64,000 nt of DNA from Nitrospinaceae bacterium. GTDB taxonomy: Bacteria > UBA8248. Where the stretch lies: contig JABJAL010000020.1 in the NCBI GenBank assembly GCA_018669005.1, forward strand, positions 67,117-131,116. The letters run 5' to 3'. A program made the position numbers and the translations under genes. The notes under the pieces are model-generated. The model saw only the letters and a program-made list of their open reading frames with translations. It did not search any database and had not been told where the DNA came from. Positions 8,797 to 16,448 of the stretch are shown here, one piece after another; within the stretch, counting starts at the first letter, position 1, and each line of letters begins with the position of its first letter.

Positions 8797-10395
8797 ATGG
8801 AAAATTATGACGGGATATTCATTGGAGGTGGACACAACGCCCTGGTATGCGCCGCATATATGGCGCGAAGCGGGCAGAGGGTCGCCGTCTTCGAGAGCGA
8901 GAATGAGATCGGCGGAGGCGCCTCGACCCGCGATTTTGTGCTGCCGGGCTACCGCTCGAACATGCACGCAAATTTTTTCATCGGGCTCGACGATTTCCCC
9001 ATCGTCCACGATCTCGACCTCACCAGCCACGGCTTCAGTTGGATCACCCCCGAGGTGCAGCACGCCAACCTGTTCCGCGACGGCACGGCCATCGTTCTCC
9101 ACCGCGACGCCGAAAAAAGCGCAAAGTCCATCGCCAAATTCTCGGAAAAAGACGCCAAAACATTCAGGGAACTTCACCAGCGCTACGCCGTCGAGCTCGC
9201 GCCCCTCTTGCGTCGATTTTTATTCCATACCCCGCTGCCGCCCGAGGAGATTGCCGAGCGCGTTAAGGGCGAAAAAGGCCGCGACCTCCTTGCCTTTGCG
9301 CCAATGACCATCTCCAGCGCCATCGACGCCCATTTTGAGCACGAAAAGCTCCGCACCCTGTTCAAACTCTTCGCCCACGCCATCACGGTCGAGGATATGC
9401 CGGGCACCGGCATGTTCCTGCCGAGCCTCTTCTCAACTCAAACGACATTGGGCCTCCCCTGCGGCGGGGCCTTAGAGCTACCCCGCGCCCTTGAAAAACT
9501 AATCCTATCGCTGGGCAGTGAAGTACACCGAAACAGCCAGGTCCGCGAAGTCATCAGAGACGGCAACCGCGCCACAGGTGTCGTCCTCGATGACGGCACT
9601 CGCTTCGGTGCATCGAAATTCGTGGCCAGCGGCCTGAACGCGCCCGCCTCGGTTCGCCTCGCGGGCGAGGACGCCTTCCCGGACGAGGTGAACGAGAAAA
9701 TGAAAAACTGGGACTGGGGCTTCCATTCCCTGATGACGCTCCACGTCGCCCTCTCGGAGCGCCCTGTATACGCCGCCGAAAAATTCGACCCCGACGTGGG
9801 CAAGTGCTTCAACATCATTTTTGGCGCCGACTCGGATGCCGATGTCATCAACAATGCCAATGAGCGCCGCGCCGGAAAACTTCCCAGCCAACCCATGGGC
9901 AACGGCTCTTGCAACAGCCAGTTTGATCCGAGCTATGCGCCCGAGGGCGGACACGTCGCCTTCTGGTGGCCTGGCGCCCCCTACAACATTGAGGGCCAGG
10001 GGCCCGAGAAGTGGGACGACATCAAAGACGCGCTCGCCGATGATCTTGTCGGCGTCTGGCGCGAGTTCGCCCCCAACATGACCGAAGACGTCGTGCGCGG
10101 CGCCAAGCTCTACACCCCGCTCGACATCACGCGAGGCAACGCCAACATGGTCGATGGCGCCGTGCGGATGGGAGCCTACAAAAAAGAGCAACTCGGCGTG
10201 AACCGCCCGCACCCTCTTCTCTCGGGAATGCGCACGCCTGTTGAGGGTTTTTACCTCTGCGGCTCAAGCTGCCAGGGCGGCGGCTTGAACGGTGCACCCG
10301 GCTACAACGCGGCAGGCGTCATCGCCGAGGATCTGGCGCTCGAGAAATGGTGGAACCCGCTTCCAGCTCCCGAGCTTGCCGAGGCGGCGGGGTAA
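8797..10395 (+). CDS. FAD-dependent oxidoreductase, phytoene-dehydrogenase/carotenoid-isomerase-like
   Basis: A 532-residue flavoprotein. Residues 6-30 form the dinucleotide-binding start (GGGHNALVCAAYMARSG, then VAVFE), followed by the GGGASTRDFVLPGY stretch characteristic of phytoene desaturase and retinol-saturase-like enzymes. The C-terminal flavin motif is GFYLCGSSCQGGGLNGAPGYNAAGVIAED. Members desaturate, isomerise or saturate polyenes, but the many uncharacterised copies in heterotrophs act on unknown substrates, and no carotenoid gene lies nearby. AGGGGAG precedes the ATG. Its last 117 bases are partly duplicated downstream at 11323-11439, and its terminal 22 bases recur at 12169-12190. 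Confidence 0.9.
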   Translation: MENYDGIFIGGGHNALVCAAYMARSGQRVAVFESENEIGGGASTRDFVLPGYRSNMHANFFIGLDDFPIVHDLDLTSHGFSWITPEVQHANLFRDGTAIVLHRDAEKSAKSIAKFSEKDAKTFRELHQRYAVELAPLLRRFLFHTPLPPEEIAERVKGEKGRDLLAFAPMTISSAIDAHFEHEKLRTLFKLFAHAITVEDMPGTGMFLPSLFSTQTTLGLPCGGALELPRALEKLILSLGSEVHRNSQVREVIRDGNRATGVVLDDGTRFGASKFVASGLNAPASVRLAGEDAFPDEVNEKMKNWDWGFHSLMTLHVALSERPVYAAEKFDPDVGKCFNIIFGADSDADVINNANERRAGKLPSQPMGNGSCNSQFDPSYAPEGGHVAFWWPGAPYNIEGQGPEKWDDIKDALADDLVGVWREFAPNMTEDVVRGAKLYTPLDITRGNANMVDGAVRMGAYKKEQLGVNRPHPLLSGMRTPVEGFYLCGSSCQGGGLNGAPGYNAAGVIAEDLALEKWWNPLPAPELAEAAG

Positions 10396-10688
10396 TTTAA
10401 CTGTCCCGGCTCCGGGGCTCCGATACGCGGCGGGGGCGCCCTAATCCGAATATATCTTAATAAATTCAATAAGATACAACTATATTTACATACTTCCATA
10501 ATTTTAAGATTGATCTGTCTTTTTATCTTTTCATGGCCTATATTTAGCTAAGTTATACATTTTATTGTCAAAGATAAAATTTGCTATTTGTCTCACGTCT
10601 TCGGCTCGGGGAGGCGCACAAACAAATTCACAAATCCCAACGCGATATTATCGTTTCATTCTGTTTTCCTTTGAGGGGAGAAATTGCA

Positions 10689-11300
10689 ATGCACAAACGG
10701 ATCTTCGTCTTCTCGGCAATCCTGCTATTCGCCCTGGCGCTTCTCGCGCCGGGTGCCGCCGATGCGGCAAAGAAAAAGGGCAAGGACGATAACGAAAAAC
10801 ACGACAAGGACAAGGGAAAAGACAAGAGCAAGGGCCTCGCCCACCGCATGGCCGCGCTTGAGGCGCTCGTTGCCTCGCTCCAGACGCAGCTTGCCAATAT
10901 AGAACTCACCCCCGGACCGCAGGGGCCTGCCGGTCCAGGCGGTGCGGATGGCGCTGATGGCCCAGCCGGCCCTCCGGGTTCCGCCGGGGGCGACGGGGTG
11001 GGCGGTGTGGAAGAGGTGTACGTATTCGAGACGGTGTTGCTTGATCCGTCTACCGCGTCCTTCGTCACGGCCTATTGCCCGGCGGGCAAGGTCGTGACCG
11101 GAGGCGGATACCGAAACGCTATTGGTGGCGTGATTTCCTCTTCCCCATTAAATACCGAAGGATGGATGGTTCAGTTCGATACACGAGGGTTTACGTGCGG
11201 CGCCCCCGGATGCAGGGCAGTGCCCGTGACGGTGATCGCCATCTGCGCCGAGGGCGAGAATATAATCGTCGGACCCCCGCCGAGCGGCGGTGGGTTTTAA
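10689..11300 (+). CDS. secreted collagen-like (Gly-X-Y) protein
   Basis: A 203-residue exported protein. The ATG at 10689 has AGGGGAG 8 nt upstream and opens a signal peptide (MHKRIFVFSAILLF, cleavage near GAADAA); an upstream in-frame extension to 10581 is discarded. A very Lys/Asp-rich segment follows (KKKGKDDNEK and on), then a short heptad-like helix (HRMAALEALVASLQTQL), then a Gly-X-Y run from about residue 77 to 105 (GPQGPAGPGGADGADGP), and a Cys-containing C-terminal domain with TAYCPAGKVVTGGGY. The order of helix, collagen stretch and globular tip resembles bacterial collagen-like surface proteins. Function is unknown. The 290 bases upstream are AT-rich and carry nothing else I can name. 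Confidence 0.8.
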   Translation: MHKRIFVFSAILLFALALLAPGAADAAKKKGKDDNEKHDKDKGKDKSKGLAHRMAALEALVASLQTQLANIELTPGPQGPAGPGGADGADGPAGPPGSAGGDGVGGVEEVYVFETVLLDPSTASFVTAYCPAGKVVTGGGYRNAIGGVISSSPLNTEGWMVQFDTRGFTCGAPGCRAVPVTVIAICAEGENIIVGPPPSGGGF

Positions 11301-11322
11301 TCGTTTCCCGGCGAAAGAAATC

Positions 11323-11439
11323 TGCGGCCTTAACGGCGCGCCCGGCTACAAGGCGGCAGGCGTCATCGCCGGGGATTAGAATCTCAATAAATGGTGGAAT
11401 CCGCCTCCGGCCCCCGAGCTTGCCGGGGCGGCGGGGTAA
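11323..11439 (+). pseudogene. relic of the 3' end of an FAD oxidoreductase gene
   Basis: Read in frame this stretch gives CGLNGAPGYKAAGVIAGD, a TAG, then NLNKWWNPPPAPELAGAAG and TAA. It matches the last 39 codons of the gene at 8797-10395 (GGLNGAPGYNAAGVIAED through KWWNPLPAPELAEAAG) at most positions without indels, including the stop codon. Only this 3' fragment is present; it begins 22 bases after the collagen-like gene's stop and has an internal stop. It is therefore a decayed partial duplication or the remnant of a lost paralogue. Confidence 0.85.
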
Positions 11440-11698
11440 ACTGGCATTAAATAAGTCTTGAATCGGGCACCCGCTACCAAAAAGGGCAAGAGGTTACAGT
11501 TTAGGCCGTCGCCCGTATTTTAGTTGTGTCCGTGAGTAGATATCGGTCGGTGAATAAATCACCAGAAAACTAATGTAGCTTTTAAATTACAAAGATAAAT
11601 GCATTGCATCTCTTGCCGCCCAGAACTATATATTTAACTGAATATTAGTTATGCGCTGCTACCATGTGCTAAAAAACTAGAACAAGAAAGTATCGACA

Positions 11699-11932
11699 TT
11701 GAAAGAGCAACCCGAACGGCCTGAATTTATCGAACCCCAACAAACGCGTCGCGAATTTATTTGGAAGATTCTGGCAAAGTCTGCCTATGTCGTGCCAGCT
11801 ATCACTTCATATTCTGTGGCAAGCGCTGTTGCCACCAGTAAATTCAACTTTATGGTCAAAGACAAGAAAGACCCCTCACCGATGATGTCGCCATCGATGG
11901 GAATGGGTATGGGTATGCTTTGGACTCGATAA
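11699..11932 (+). CDS. small protein with twin-arginine-like N-terminal segment
   Basis: A 77-residue frame starting at TTG 11699. It has TRREFIWKILAKSAYVVPA followed by ITSYSVASAVA, resembling the short proteins in which an RR-x-F motif precedes a weakly hydrophobic segment with an A-Y-V-x-P-A core. Such small proteins are often found beside ECF sigma factor genes, and a truncated sigma factor follows 90 bases downstream. The C-terminus is a Pro/Ser/Met-Gly repeat (PSMGMGMGM). No strong Shine-Dalgarno is visible before the TTG, so expression is uncertain. The protein could be a decayed remnant like its neighbours. Confidence 0.5.
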   Translation: MKEQPERPEFIEPQQTRREFIWKILAKSAYVVPAITSYSVASAVATSKFNFMVKDKKDPSPMMSPSMGMGMGMLWTR

Positions 11933-12021
11933 GGGCATTGTTGCAGAATTCGGCGTTGTTGAACGATTCGCCACCCACACGGGATTTGGGATTTACTCGA
12001 ATAATTGTATAGGACAGTGTT

Positions 12022-12216
12022 ATGCATCATGGCTCCAGTACTTTTGACAAAATATTCGAGAAAAACGAGGGGCGCATTCGGGCCTATATCACACGAATGA
12101 TAGGGGACGCTGGGGAAGCGGAAGATCTCACCCAAGAAACCTTCATCCGCGCCCGGGCGGGGTTAGACGCTTGCCGGGGCGGCGGGGTAATTAAAACAGG
12201 AATTTGTCATGCATAG
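12022..12216 (+). pseudogene. truncated ECF (sigma-70 family) sigma factor
   Basis: Codons 1-46 encode a recognisable sigma region 2 start: FEKNEGRIRAYITRMIGDAGEAEDLTQETFIRA, the helix that binds core polymerase and melts the -10. After ETFIRARA the homology ends and the frame runs through GLDACRGGGVIKTG before a stop, where a full ECF factor would continue for about 120 more residues through region 4. The breakpoint coincides with a 22-base copy of the FAD-oxidoreductase 3' end (12169-12190). It is therefore a gene broken by recombination and cannot act as a sigma factor without region 4. The ATG has only a weak ribosome-binding site. Confidence 0.72.
12169..12190 (+). repeat. 22-base copy of FAD-oxidoreductase gene terminus
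   Basis: The string from GCTTGCCGGGG to GGGGTAA is identical to 11418-11439 and differs by one base from the terminus of the FAD gene (10374-10395). Three copies of this gene end therefore lie within 1.8 kb, all in the same orientation. Confidence 0.8.
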
Positions 12217-12230
12217 GTCTCCTATGCATG
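12208..12230. repeat. perfect 10-bp inverted repeat
   Basis: CATGCATAGG, loop TCT, CCTATGCATG. It lies 17 bases after the 22-base repeat at the sigma-factor breakpoint. There is no T-run on either side, so it does not look like an intrinsic terminator. Confidence 0.6.
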
Positions 12231-12450
12231 GAGCGCAAGCTCATGGCCCATATCCCACCGGGGCCACCCTTACTTAGCTCTCCGGAACTCGCTATATGAA
12301 GCAGGCCGGGGAGTCCACGCAGGACGCGGCCACGCAGAATTTTGTTGTTTAAAATCGCTCCCTACCGTAGAATCTCCAATTCTCGCAAGTACTTGAAGGG
12401 CCATATACATGTCGTATTTGGCCAGGAGACCTTTTGATGGAGGAGCAGAC

Positions 12451-13107
12451 ATGACTTTAAGAATCAACGATGAGGCGCCGAATTTTTCTGCGGACACGAC
12501 CCAGGGGGCGATCAATTTCCACGAGTGGATCGGAGACGGTTGGGCAATTCTGTTTTCGCATCCCAAGGATTTCACACCTGTTTGCACCACCGAGCTTGGG
12601 TACATGGCCGGGCTCAAACCAGAATTTGACAAGCGAAACTGCAAGGCAATCGGCATCAGCGTCGATGGCGTGGCCGACCATGAAAAATGGTCCAAGGACA
12701 TCGAAAGCTCGCAGGGCCATGCCGTGAATTATCCCCTCATCGGCGATCCGGGGCTCAAGGTGGTCAAGGCTTTCGACATGCTGCCTGCCGATGCGGGCGA
12801 CACTTCCGAGGGGCGAACGGCCGGCACCAACGCGACGGCCCGCTCGGTGTTCCTCATTGGCCCGGACAAGAAAATCAAGGCAACGCTCACCTATCCGATG
12901 AGCACTGGCCGGAATTTCGATGAAGTTCTACGGCTGCTCGATTCCTGCCAGCTAACGGCAAAAGAGCAAGTAGCAACCCCGGTGAACTGGAATCAGGGCG
13001 ATGACGTGATCATCCTGCCGGCAGTGTCGGATGAGGATGCCAAAGCGAAATACCCTAATGGCTGGAAAACACCACTTCCCTACATTCGGGTCGTGCCACA
13101 GCCGTAA
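12451..13107 (+). CDS. 1-Cys peroxiredoxin (Prx6/AhpC-TSA type)
   Basis: A 218-residue thiol peroxidase that reduces H2O2 and organic peroxides in the cytoplasm. The peroxidatic motif PKDFTPVC places P38, T42 and Cys45 as in the P-x3-T-x2-C signature, and the C-terminal dimer/decamer region with SDEDAKAKYPNGW, KTPLPYIRVVPQP is that of the Prx6 group (about 220 residues). There is no second conserved Cys in a 2-Cys resolving position, so reduction by an external thiol is expected. The ATG at 12451 is chosen over an in-frame start at 12409 because GGAGGAG lies 5 nt before it. A strong terminator follows at 13132. Confidence 0.93.
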   Translation: MTLRINDEAPNFSADTTQGAINFHEWIGDGWAILFSHPKDFTPVCTTELGYMAGLKPEFDKRNCKAIGISVDGVADHEKWSKDIESSQGHAVNYPLIGDPGLKVVKAFDMLPADAGDTSEGRTAGTNATARSVFLIGPDKKIKATLTYPMSTGRNFDEVLRLLDSCQLTAKEQVATPVNWNQGDDVIILPAVSDEDAKAKYPNGWKTPLPYIRVVPQP

Positions 13108-13131
13108 TCAAGAGAAAAATGAACGAAAAAT

Positions 13132-13163
13132 GGCGGCCCTTTGAGGGGTCGCCGTTTTTTTTT
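13132..13163 (+). terminator. Rho-independent terminator after peroxiredoxin gene
   Basis: An 8-bp stem (GGCGGCCC pairing with GGGTCGCC, one G-U), loop TTTGAG, then G and nine Ts. It starts 24 bases after the peroxiredoxin stop on the same strand. Confidence 0.9.
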
Positions 13164-13291
13164 GGTAATTTTGTTAGTGGTTTTCTCCGAACTAATCCCG
13201 AAACAATCGGAGCGCCCAAATAACTGAATAAAGTTTAATCGTGGGCGGGAATGGCTGACAAGAAATTATGAACCAATCTAAAGAGCCTTTG

Positions 13292-13975
13292 TTAGATGGA
13301 TTCTCTTACGAATTGCAGTTGGTCCTGGAGATTTAACACGGCGCTGTCCGGGCTGGACAGAACAATCGTGTTGGTATTTTTTTTGACAAGGGGAAGCGCG
13401 CGCGCCATCGAGAACTGGGACAAAAGCACGACATCGCACGGCAAGCGGTTGCCCATCGCCTCGGCAATCAGTTCATCGTGCCGCTCACCATCACCCGATT
13501 CAAGGGCCCCAAAGGCCCCCGGTACAAAACACGGGTCGATCTCAATTTTCTGCCCGCTCTCCTGGCTCATTTCCTTGAGCTCGCCTGTGATGGAAGCAAT
13601 CGTGGGCATATAGGTCGCCACGACCCGAATGTGCGAGCCCGCCGCCAGCGCCTCTGTGAGCATTGCCTCGTTCGGCTTGAGGACGGGAACGTCCAGGGAG
13701 GCACGAGCCTCCTCAATCGCCTTGCCGAACGCCGAGCAGGAATAAAGAATCGCGTCCGCCCCACCGGCCAGCCCGAACTGCGCAAGGCGGGCGATGCGAT
13801 TCGAGATGGCATCGTTGAGGCTGCCTACTTTGGCCAGCTCCTTGCTCAGGTATTCATCGAGCAGGCTGATAATTTCGGCCTCGGGCCACAGCTTCTCGAA
13901 GGTATCCTCGATGGCGGTGACCGCGTTGCGTGTGGCGTGGATGATTGCGATACAGGGCATCATGGGACCGGGCAT
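13292..13975 (-). CDS. Asp/Glu/hydantoin racemase family protein
   Basis: A 227-residue protein of the aspartate/glutamate racemase superfamily. The first half holds the catalytic-type Cys in ADAILYSCSAFG. In two-base racemases a second Cys lies near the C-terminus in a C-T/S-G-M context; here that position reads LLSQFSMARAL, with Ser or Gln instead of Cys. A one-Cys active site is the pattern of arylmalonate-decarboxylase-like and maleate-isomerase-like relatives, so racemisation is not assured. The ATG at 13975 is chosen over the TTG at 13987 because AAGG lies just upstream and PGPMMPCIAIIHAT then starts the first strand. It stands alone in an unlinked position. Confidence 0.8.
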   Translation of the reverse strand: MPGPMMPCIAIIHATRNAVTAIEDTFEKLWPEAEIISLLDEYLSKELAKVGSLNDAISNRIARLAQFGLAGGADAILYSCSAFGKAIEEARASLDVPVLKPNEAMLTEALAAGSHIRVVATYMPTIASITGELKEMSQESGQKIEIDPCFVPGAFGALESGDGERHDELIAEAMGNRLPCDVVLLSQFSMARALPLVKKNTNTIVLSSPDSAVLNLQDQLQFVRESI

Positions 13976-14162
13976 TATCCTTTTCAAAATCTAATCAAAA
14001 AAGCTTCTCAAAACTCTACGAATCCGAATTCTAGACAAATTCATCTCGAAATTGCAACTATTTCTACAAGCCACGCCCCCTCCCCCGCTAAATGCCGAGT
14101 AAAAGGGGGCCTTTATTCCTTATCGGCTGGTCCTTTGGCCTCTTAACACCGAAAAAAGGGCG

Positions 14163-14957
14163 CTAGGAAATTGGGAATTCAGCTAGAAATTTATCGAGTT
14201 CCGACATGAATAGATCGGTATTGTCCCATACCGGGTGATGGCCCGAGCCAGGAATAATGACCCTTCTAGCGTTCGGGAGCCCTTCATTATAAACATCGCT
14301 AAAGGCGAGCGGCCCTTCATCATCGCCGCCATGACATACCCAGGTAGGCACTTTGATCTCATTCAAACGGGGGATGAGATCGGGCATGGTGAACAGAGCA
14401 TTCCCTGTTGAGGCATACGTCTCGGGCGTATTTTTCAAAAACCTCTCGCGGAACTCAATTGCCAGCGCACCCTCGCGCAACTGCTTTGGAACCCGGCTTT
14501 GATAGTTATCGCTATCAAAAATAGAGGCCAGCCCATCGCTCTTGGCAATCTTGAGCAGACCCTCGAAATGCGCCCGATAAGCGCCCGAGGGCGCGGACGC
14601 CGAGGAGGAGACCAAGAGCAGCCGCCTTAGGCGATCACCATGGTCGATTGCGAACATCGTGCCCGTTCGCCCGCCCATGCTCTGCCCCATGTAATCCACC
14701 TGGTCGAGCCCGAGGGCATCGATAAAGGCAAGCACATCTTCCTTGAACGTTTGAATGGTGTAGAGGCCGAGCGGTTTTTCCGAATCCCCGTGCCCTCTTA
14801 AATCAAGGACAAGTACCCGGAAGCGCTCTGAGAGTCGATCAACGACGGGCGCAAACGCAAACCCTGAGCTTTGAAAACCATGCACGAGGACCATAGCGGG
14901 CCCCTCGCCCTTATCTAGATAGTGAAGCTTTACCCCATTCACCGTTATATTTGGCAT
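14163..14957 (-). CDS. alpha/beta-fold hydrolase
   Basis: A 264-residue serine hydrolase. The oxyanion region HGF (about 26-28), the nucleophile elbow G-Q-S93-M-G-G, an acid in HGGDDEGPL and the general-base His of PGSGHHPVWDN near the C-terminus complete the triad. LDLRGHGDSEKP is the classic strand-loop of this family (lipase, haloperoxidase and C-C hydrolase relatives). The ATG at 14957 has AAAGG 7 nt upstream; the in-frame TTG at 14963 is less likely. The substrate is not predictable. It is on the same strand as the CMD-like gene and dipeptide ABC genes that precede it. Confidence 0.9.
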   Translation of the reverse strand: MPNITVNGVKLHYLDKGEGPAMVLVHGFQSSGFAFAPVVDRLSERFRVLVLDLRGHGDSEKPLGLYTIQTFKEDVLAFIDALGLDQVDYMGQSMGGRTGTMFAIDHGDRLRRLLLVSSSASAPSGAYRAHFEGLLKIAKSDGLASIFDSDNYQSRVPKQLREGALAIEFRERFLKNTPETYASTGNALFTMPDLIPRLNEIKVPTWVCHGGDDEGPLAFSDVYNEGLPNARRVIIPGSGHHPVWDNTDLFMSELDKFLAEFPIS

Positions 14958-15054
14958 ATGCAAACCTTTTCGGATAAATCCCGCTCAGAAAGAAAGCCGC
15001 CCTTGCCAACAGGTGCATCATCTTTTCATCATCGATGCTTGAGTGCCGCCTATC

Positions 15055-15441
15055 TTAGTCTGCCTTCTCGAATACCTTCTGGGCCGCCCTGAGTGCGTGA
15101 TTCGTCTTGGGAAATCCCATGTAGGGACAGAGCCCGACGATCGCCTCAATAATTTCCTCGCGCGTCCAGCCCTGATTCAAAGCGCCCTGGGTGTGCATGC
15201 CAACCTCACCAGAAAGATCCTGCGCCGCGGCGCAGGCGATGACGAGCAACTCGCGTGTCTTGGAGTCGATTAGAGGCTGGTTCCAACCGGTGCCATAGCA
15301 ATACTCAAGAATGGACTGTGCGTGAACGGGAGAGAGTTTGGCTAGCTCACCCAGCCCGCCATGGCCATCGTCTCCGTAGATTCCAAGTTTTTTCCGAATT
15401 TCCAACGCTTTGTCTATACGATCTTCAAGTTCATCGCTCAT
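15055..15441 (-). CDS. carboxymuconolactone decarboxylase-like protein (CxxC-free)
   Basis: A 128-residue helical protein of the CMD/AhpD fold: IDSKTRELLVIACAAAQDL, HTQGALNQGWTREEIIEAIVGLCPYMGFPKTNHAL. This is the gamma-carboxymuconolactone decarboxylase type, without the C-x-x-C of AhpD peroxidase partners; the single Cys of IACAAA sits elsewhere. It lies between the hydrolase and the dipeptide ABC permeases on the same strand. A paralogue with the same N-terminal IRKKLGIYG / REKMGIYG signature is at 24012-24440, linking the two metabolic loci. Confidence 0.85.
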   Translation of the reverse strand: MSDELEDRIDKALEIRKKLGIYGDDGHGGLGELAKLSPVHAQSILEYCYGTGWNQPLIDSKTRELLVIACAAAQDLSGEVGMHTQGALNQGWTREEIIEAIVGLCPYMGFPKTNHALRAAQKVFEKAD

Positions 15442-15530
15442 AATAGCGCCCCTTTAATTGAGAAAATGGTCTATGGGTAATTTCCGGCCCATCCCATAGG
15501 GCAGTAGCTAGCTCTTACAGCAATGAGATG

Positions 15531-16448
15531 TCATCTGGTTCTTAGACGTGGATCCAGAACATCGCGCAACCAATCGCCAACCAGATTAGACCCCAAGACC
15601 GTGAACGAGATGGCGAGCCCAGGGAAGGTGACAATCCACCACGAAACGTAGAGGTAGGAGCGCCCCTCGGCCAAAAGACCGCCCCAGGTCGGGGTTGGAG
15701 GCGGCACCCCCAGCCCAAGGAAACTCAAGCCAGCTTCAATAACAATTAATCTTCCAAGGTAGAGGGAGCCGATAATGATAACGGGTGCAACGACGTTGGG
15801 AAGAATGTGTCGTGTGATAATGCGCAGATTACTCCCCCCTATGGAGCGCGATGCAATTATGTACTCCTGCTCCCTCAGGGAAAGAACGTTTCCGCGCACA
15901 ATTCGCGCATAGATGGTCCACTGGCGCAAAGAAATGAGGATGACGATAAGCATAAGACTAGGGCCAAGGATGCCGATGGCCGCAAGAGCTAGCAGGATGA
16001 ACGGAAACGACAAGACAAAATCCACCAGCCGCATGATCAAGTAATCAATTTTTCCACCGTAATAACCCGCGAGGAGCCCGAGCATTAAACCGATACTCCC
16101 CGCCATTACAGTCGCGGTTAGTCCCACGATGAGCGAAATCCTTGCGCCGTAAATGAGCCGGCTCAAAAGGTCTCGTCCCAGGTGGTCGGTGCCCAGAATA
16201 AAAATATGTCCTTCTCCCTGCCAGAAAGGCGGCCTCATCACCCGGGTCAGAGATTGATCGTCAGGATCCATAGGAGAGATATACGGTGCAAACAGGGACG
16301 CAAAAACAACCAAAGACAGAATAAGCACCCCCAACTGGGCTGATTTATTCTGCCCAAGGGACCGCAGCATCCTCACACTCCAATGGGGCTCGGGAATATC
16401 ATCTAGAGAATCATTAAAGGGGGCCGCTTGGGCCTGGTCATCTTTCAT
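15531..16448 (-). CDS. dppC: dipeptide/oligopeptide-type ABC permease (DppC-like)
   Basis: A 305-residue inner-membrane permease, second subunit of a peptide/nickel/opine importer. The N-terminal cytoplasmic tail precedes TM1 (LGVLILSLVVFASLF). The loop with DPDDQSLTRVMRPPFW and FILGTDHLGRDLLSRLIYGARIS is the hallmark of DppC, and the EAA-like loop is RSIGGSNLRIITRHILPNVV. The start is the ATG at 16448, which overlaps the stop of dppB by four bases (ATGA), so the two are translationally coupled; the longer frame to 16604 lies entirely within dppB. No ATPase genes (dppD/F) follow here, so this importer must borrow ATPases from elsewhere in the genome. Confidence 0.92.
   Translation of the reverse strand: MKDDQAQAAPFNDSLDDIPEPHWSVRMLRSLGQNKSAQLGVLILSLVVFASLFAPYISPMDPDDQSLTRVMRPPFWQGEGHIFILGTDHLGRDLLSRLIYGARISLIVGLTATVMAGSIGLMLGLLAGYYGGKIDYLIMRLVDFVLSFPFILLALAAIGILGPSLMLIVILISLRQWTIYARIVRGNVLSLREQEYIIASRSIGGSNLRIITRHILPNVVAPVIIIGSLYLGRLIVIEAGLSFLGLGVPPPTPTWGGLLAEGRSYLYVSWWIVTFPGLAISFTVLGSNLVGDWLRDVLDPRLRTR

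Noticed and set aside
9505-10212. 235-residue minus-strand ORF
   Set aside because: Antisense of the FAD oxidoreductase gene; high-GC third positions create long spurious frames.
14090-14145. GCCCCCT...AGGGGGC inverted repeat between hydrolase and racemase genes
   Set aside because: The loop is over 20 bases and the T-run is interrupted; too weak to call a terminator.
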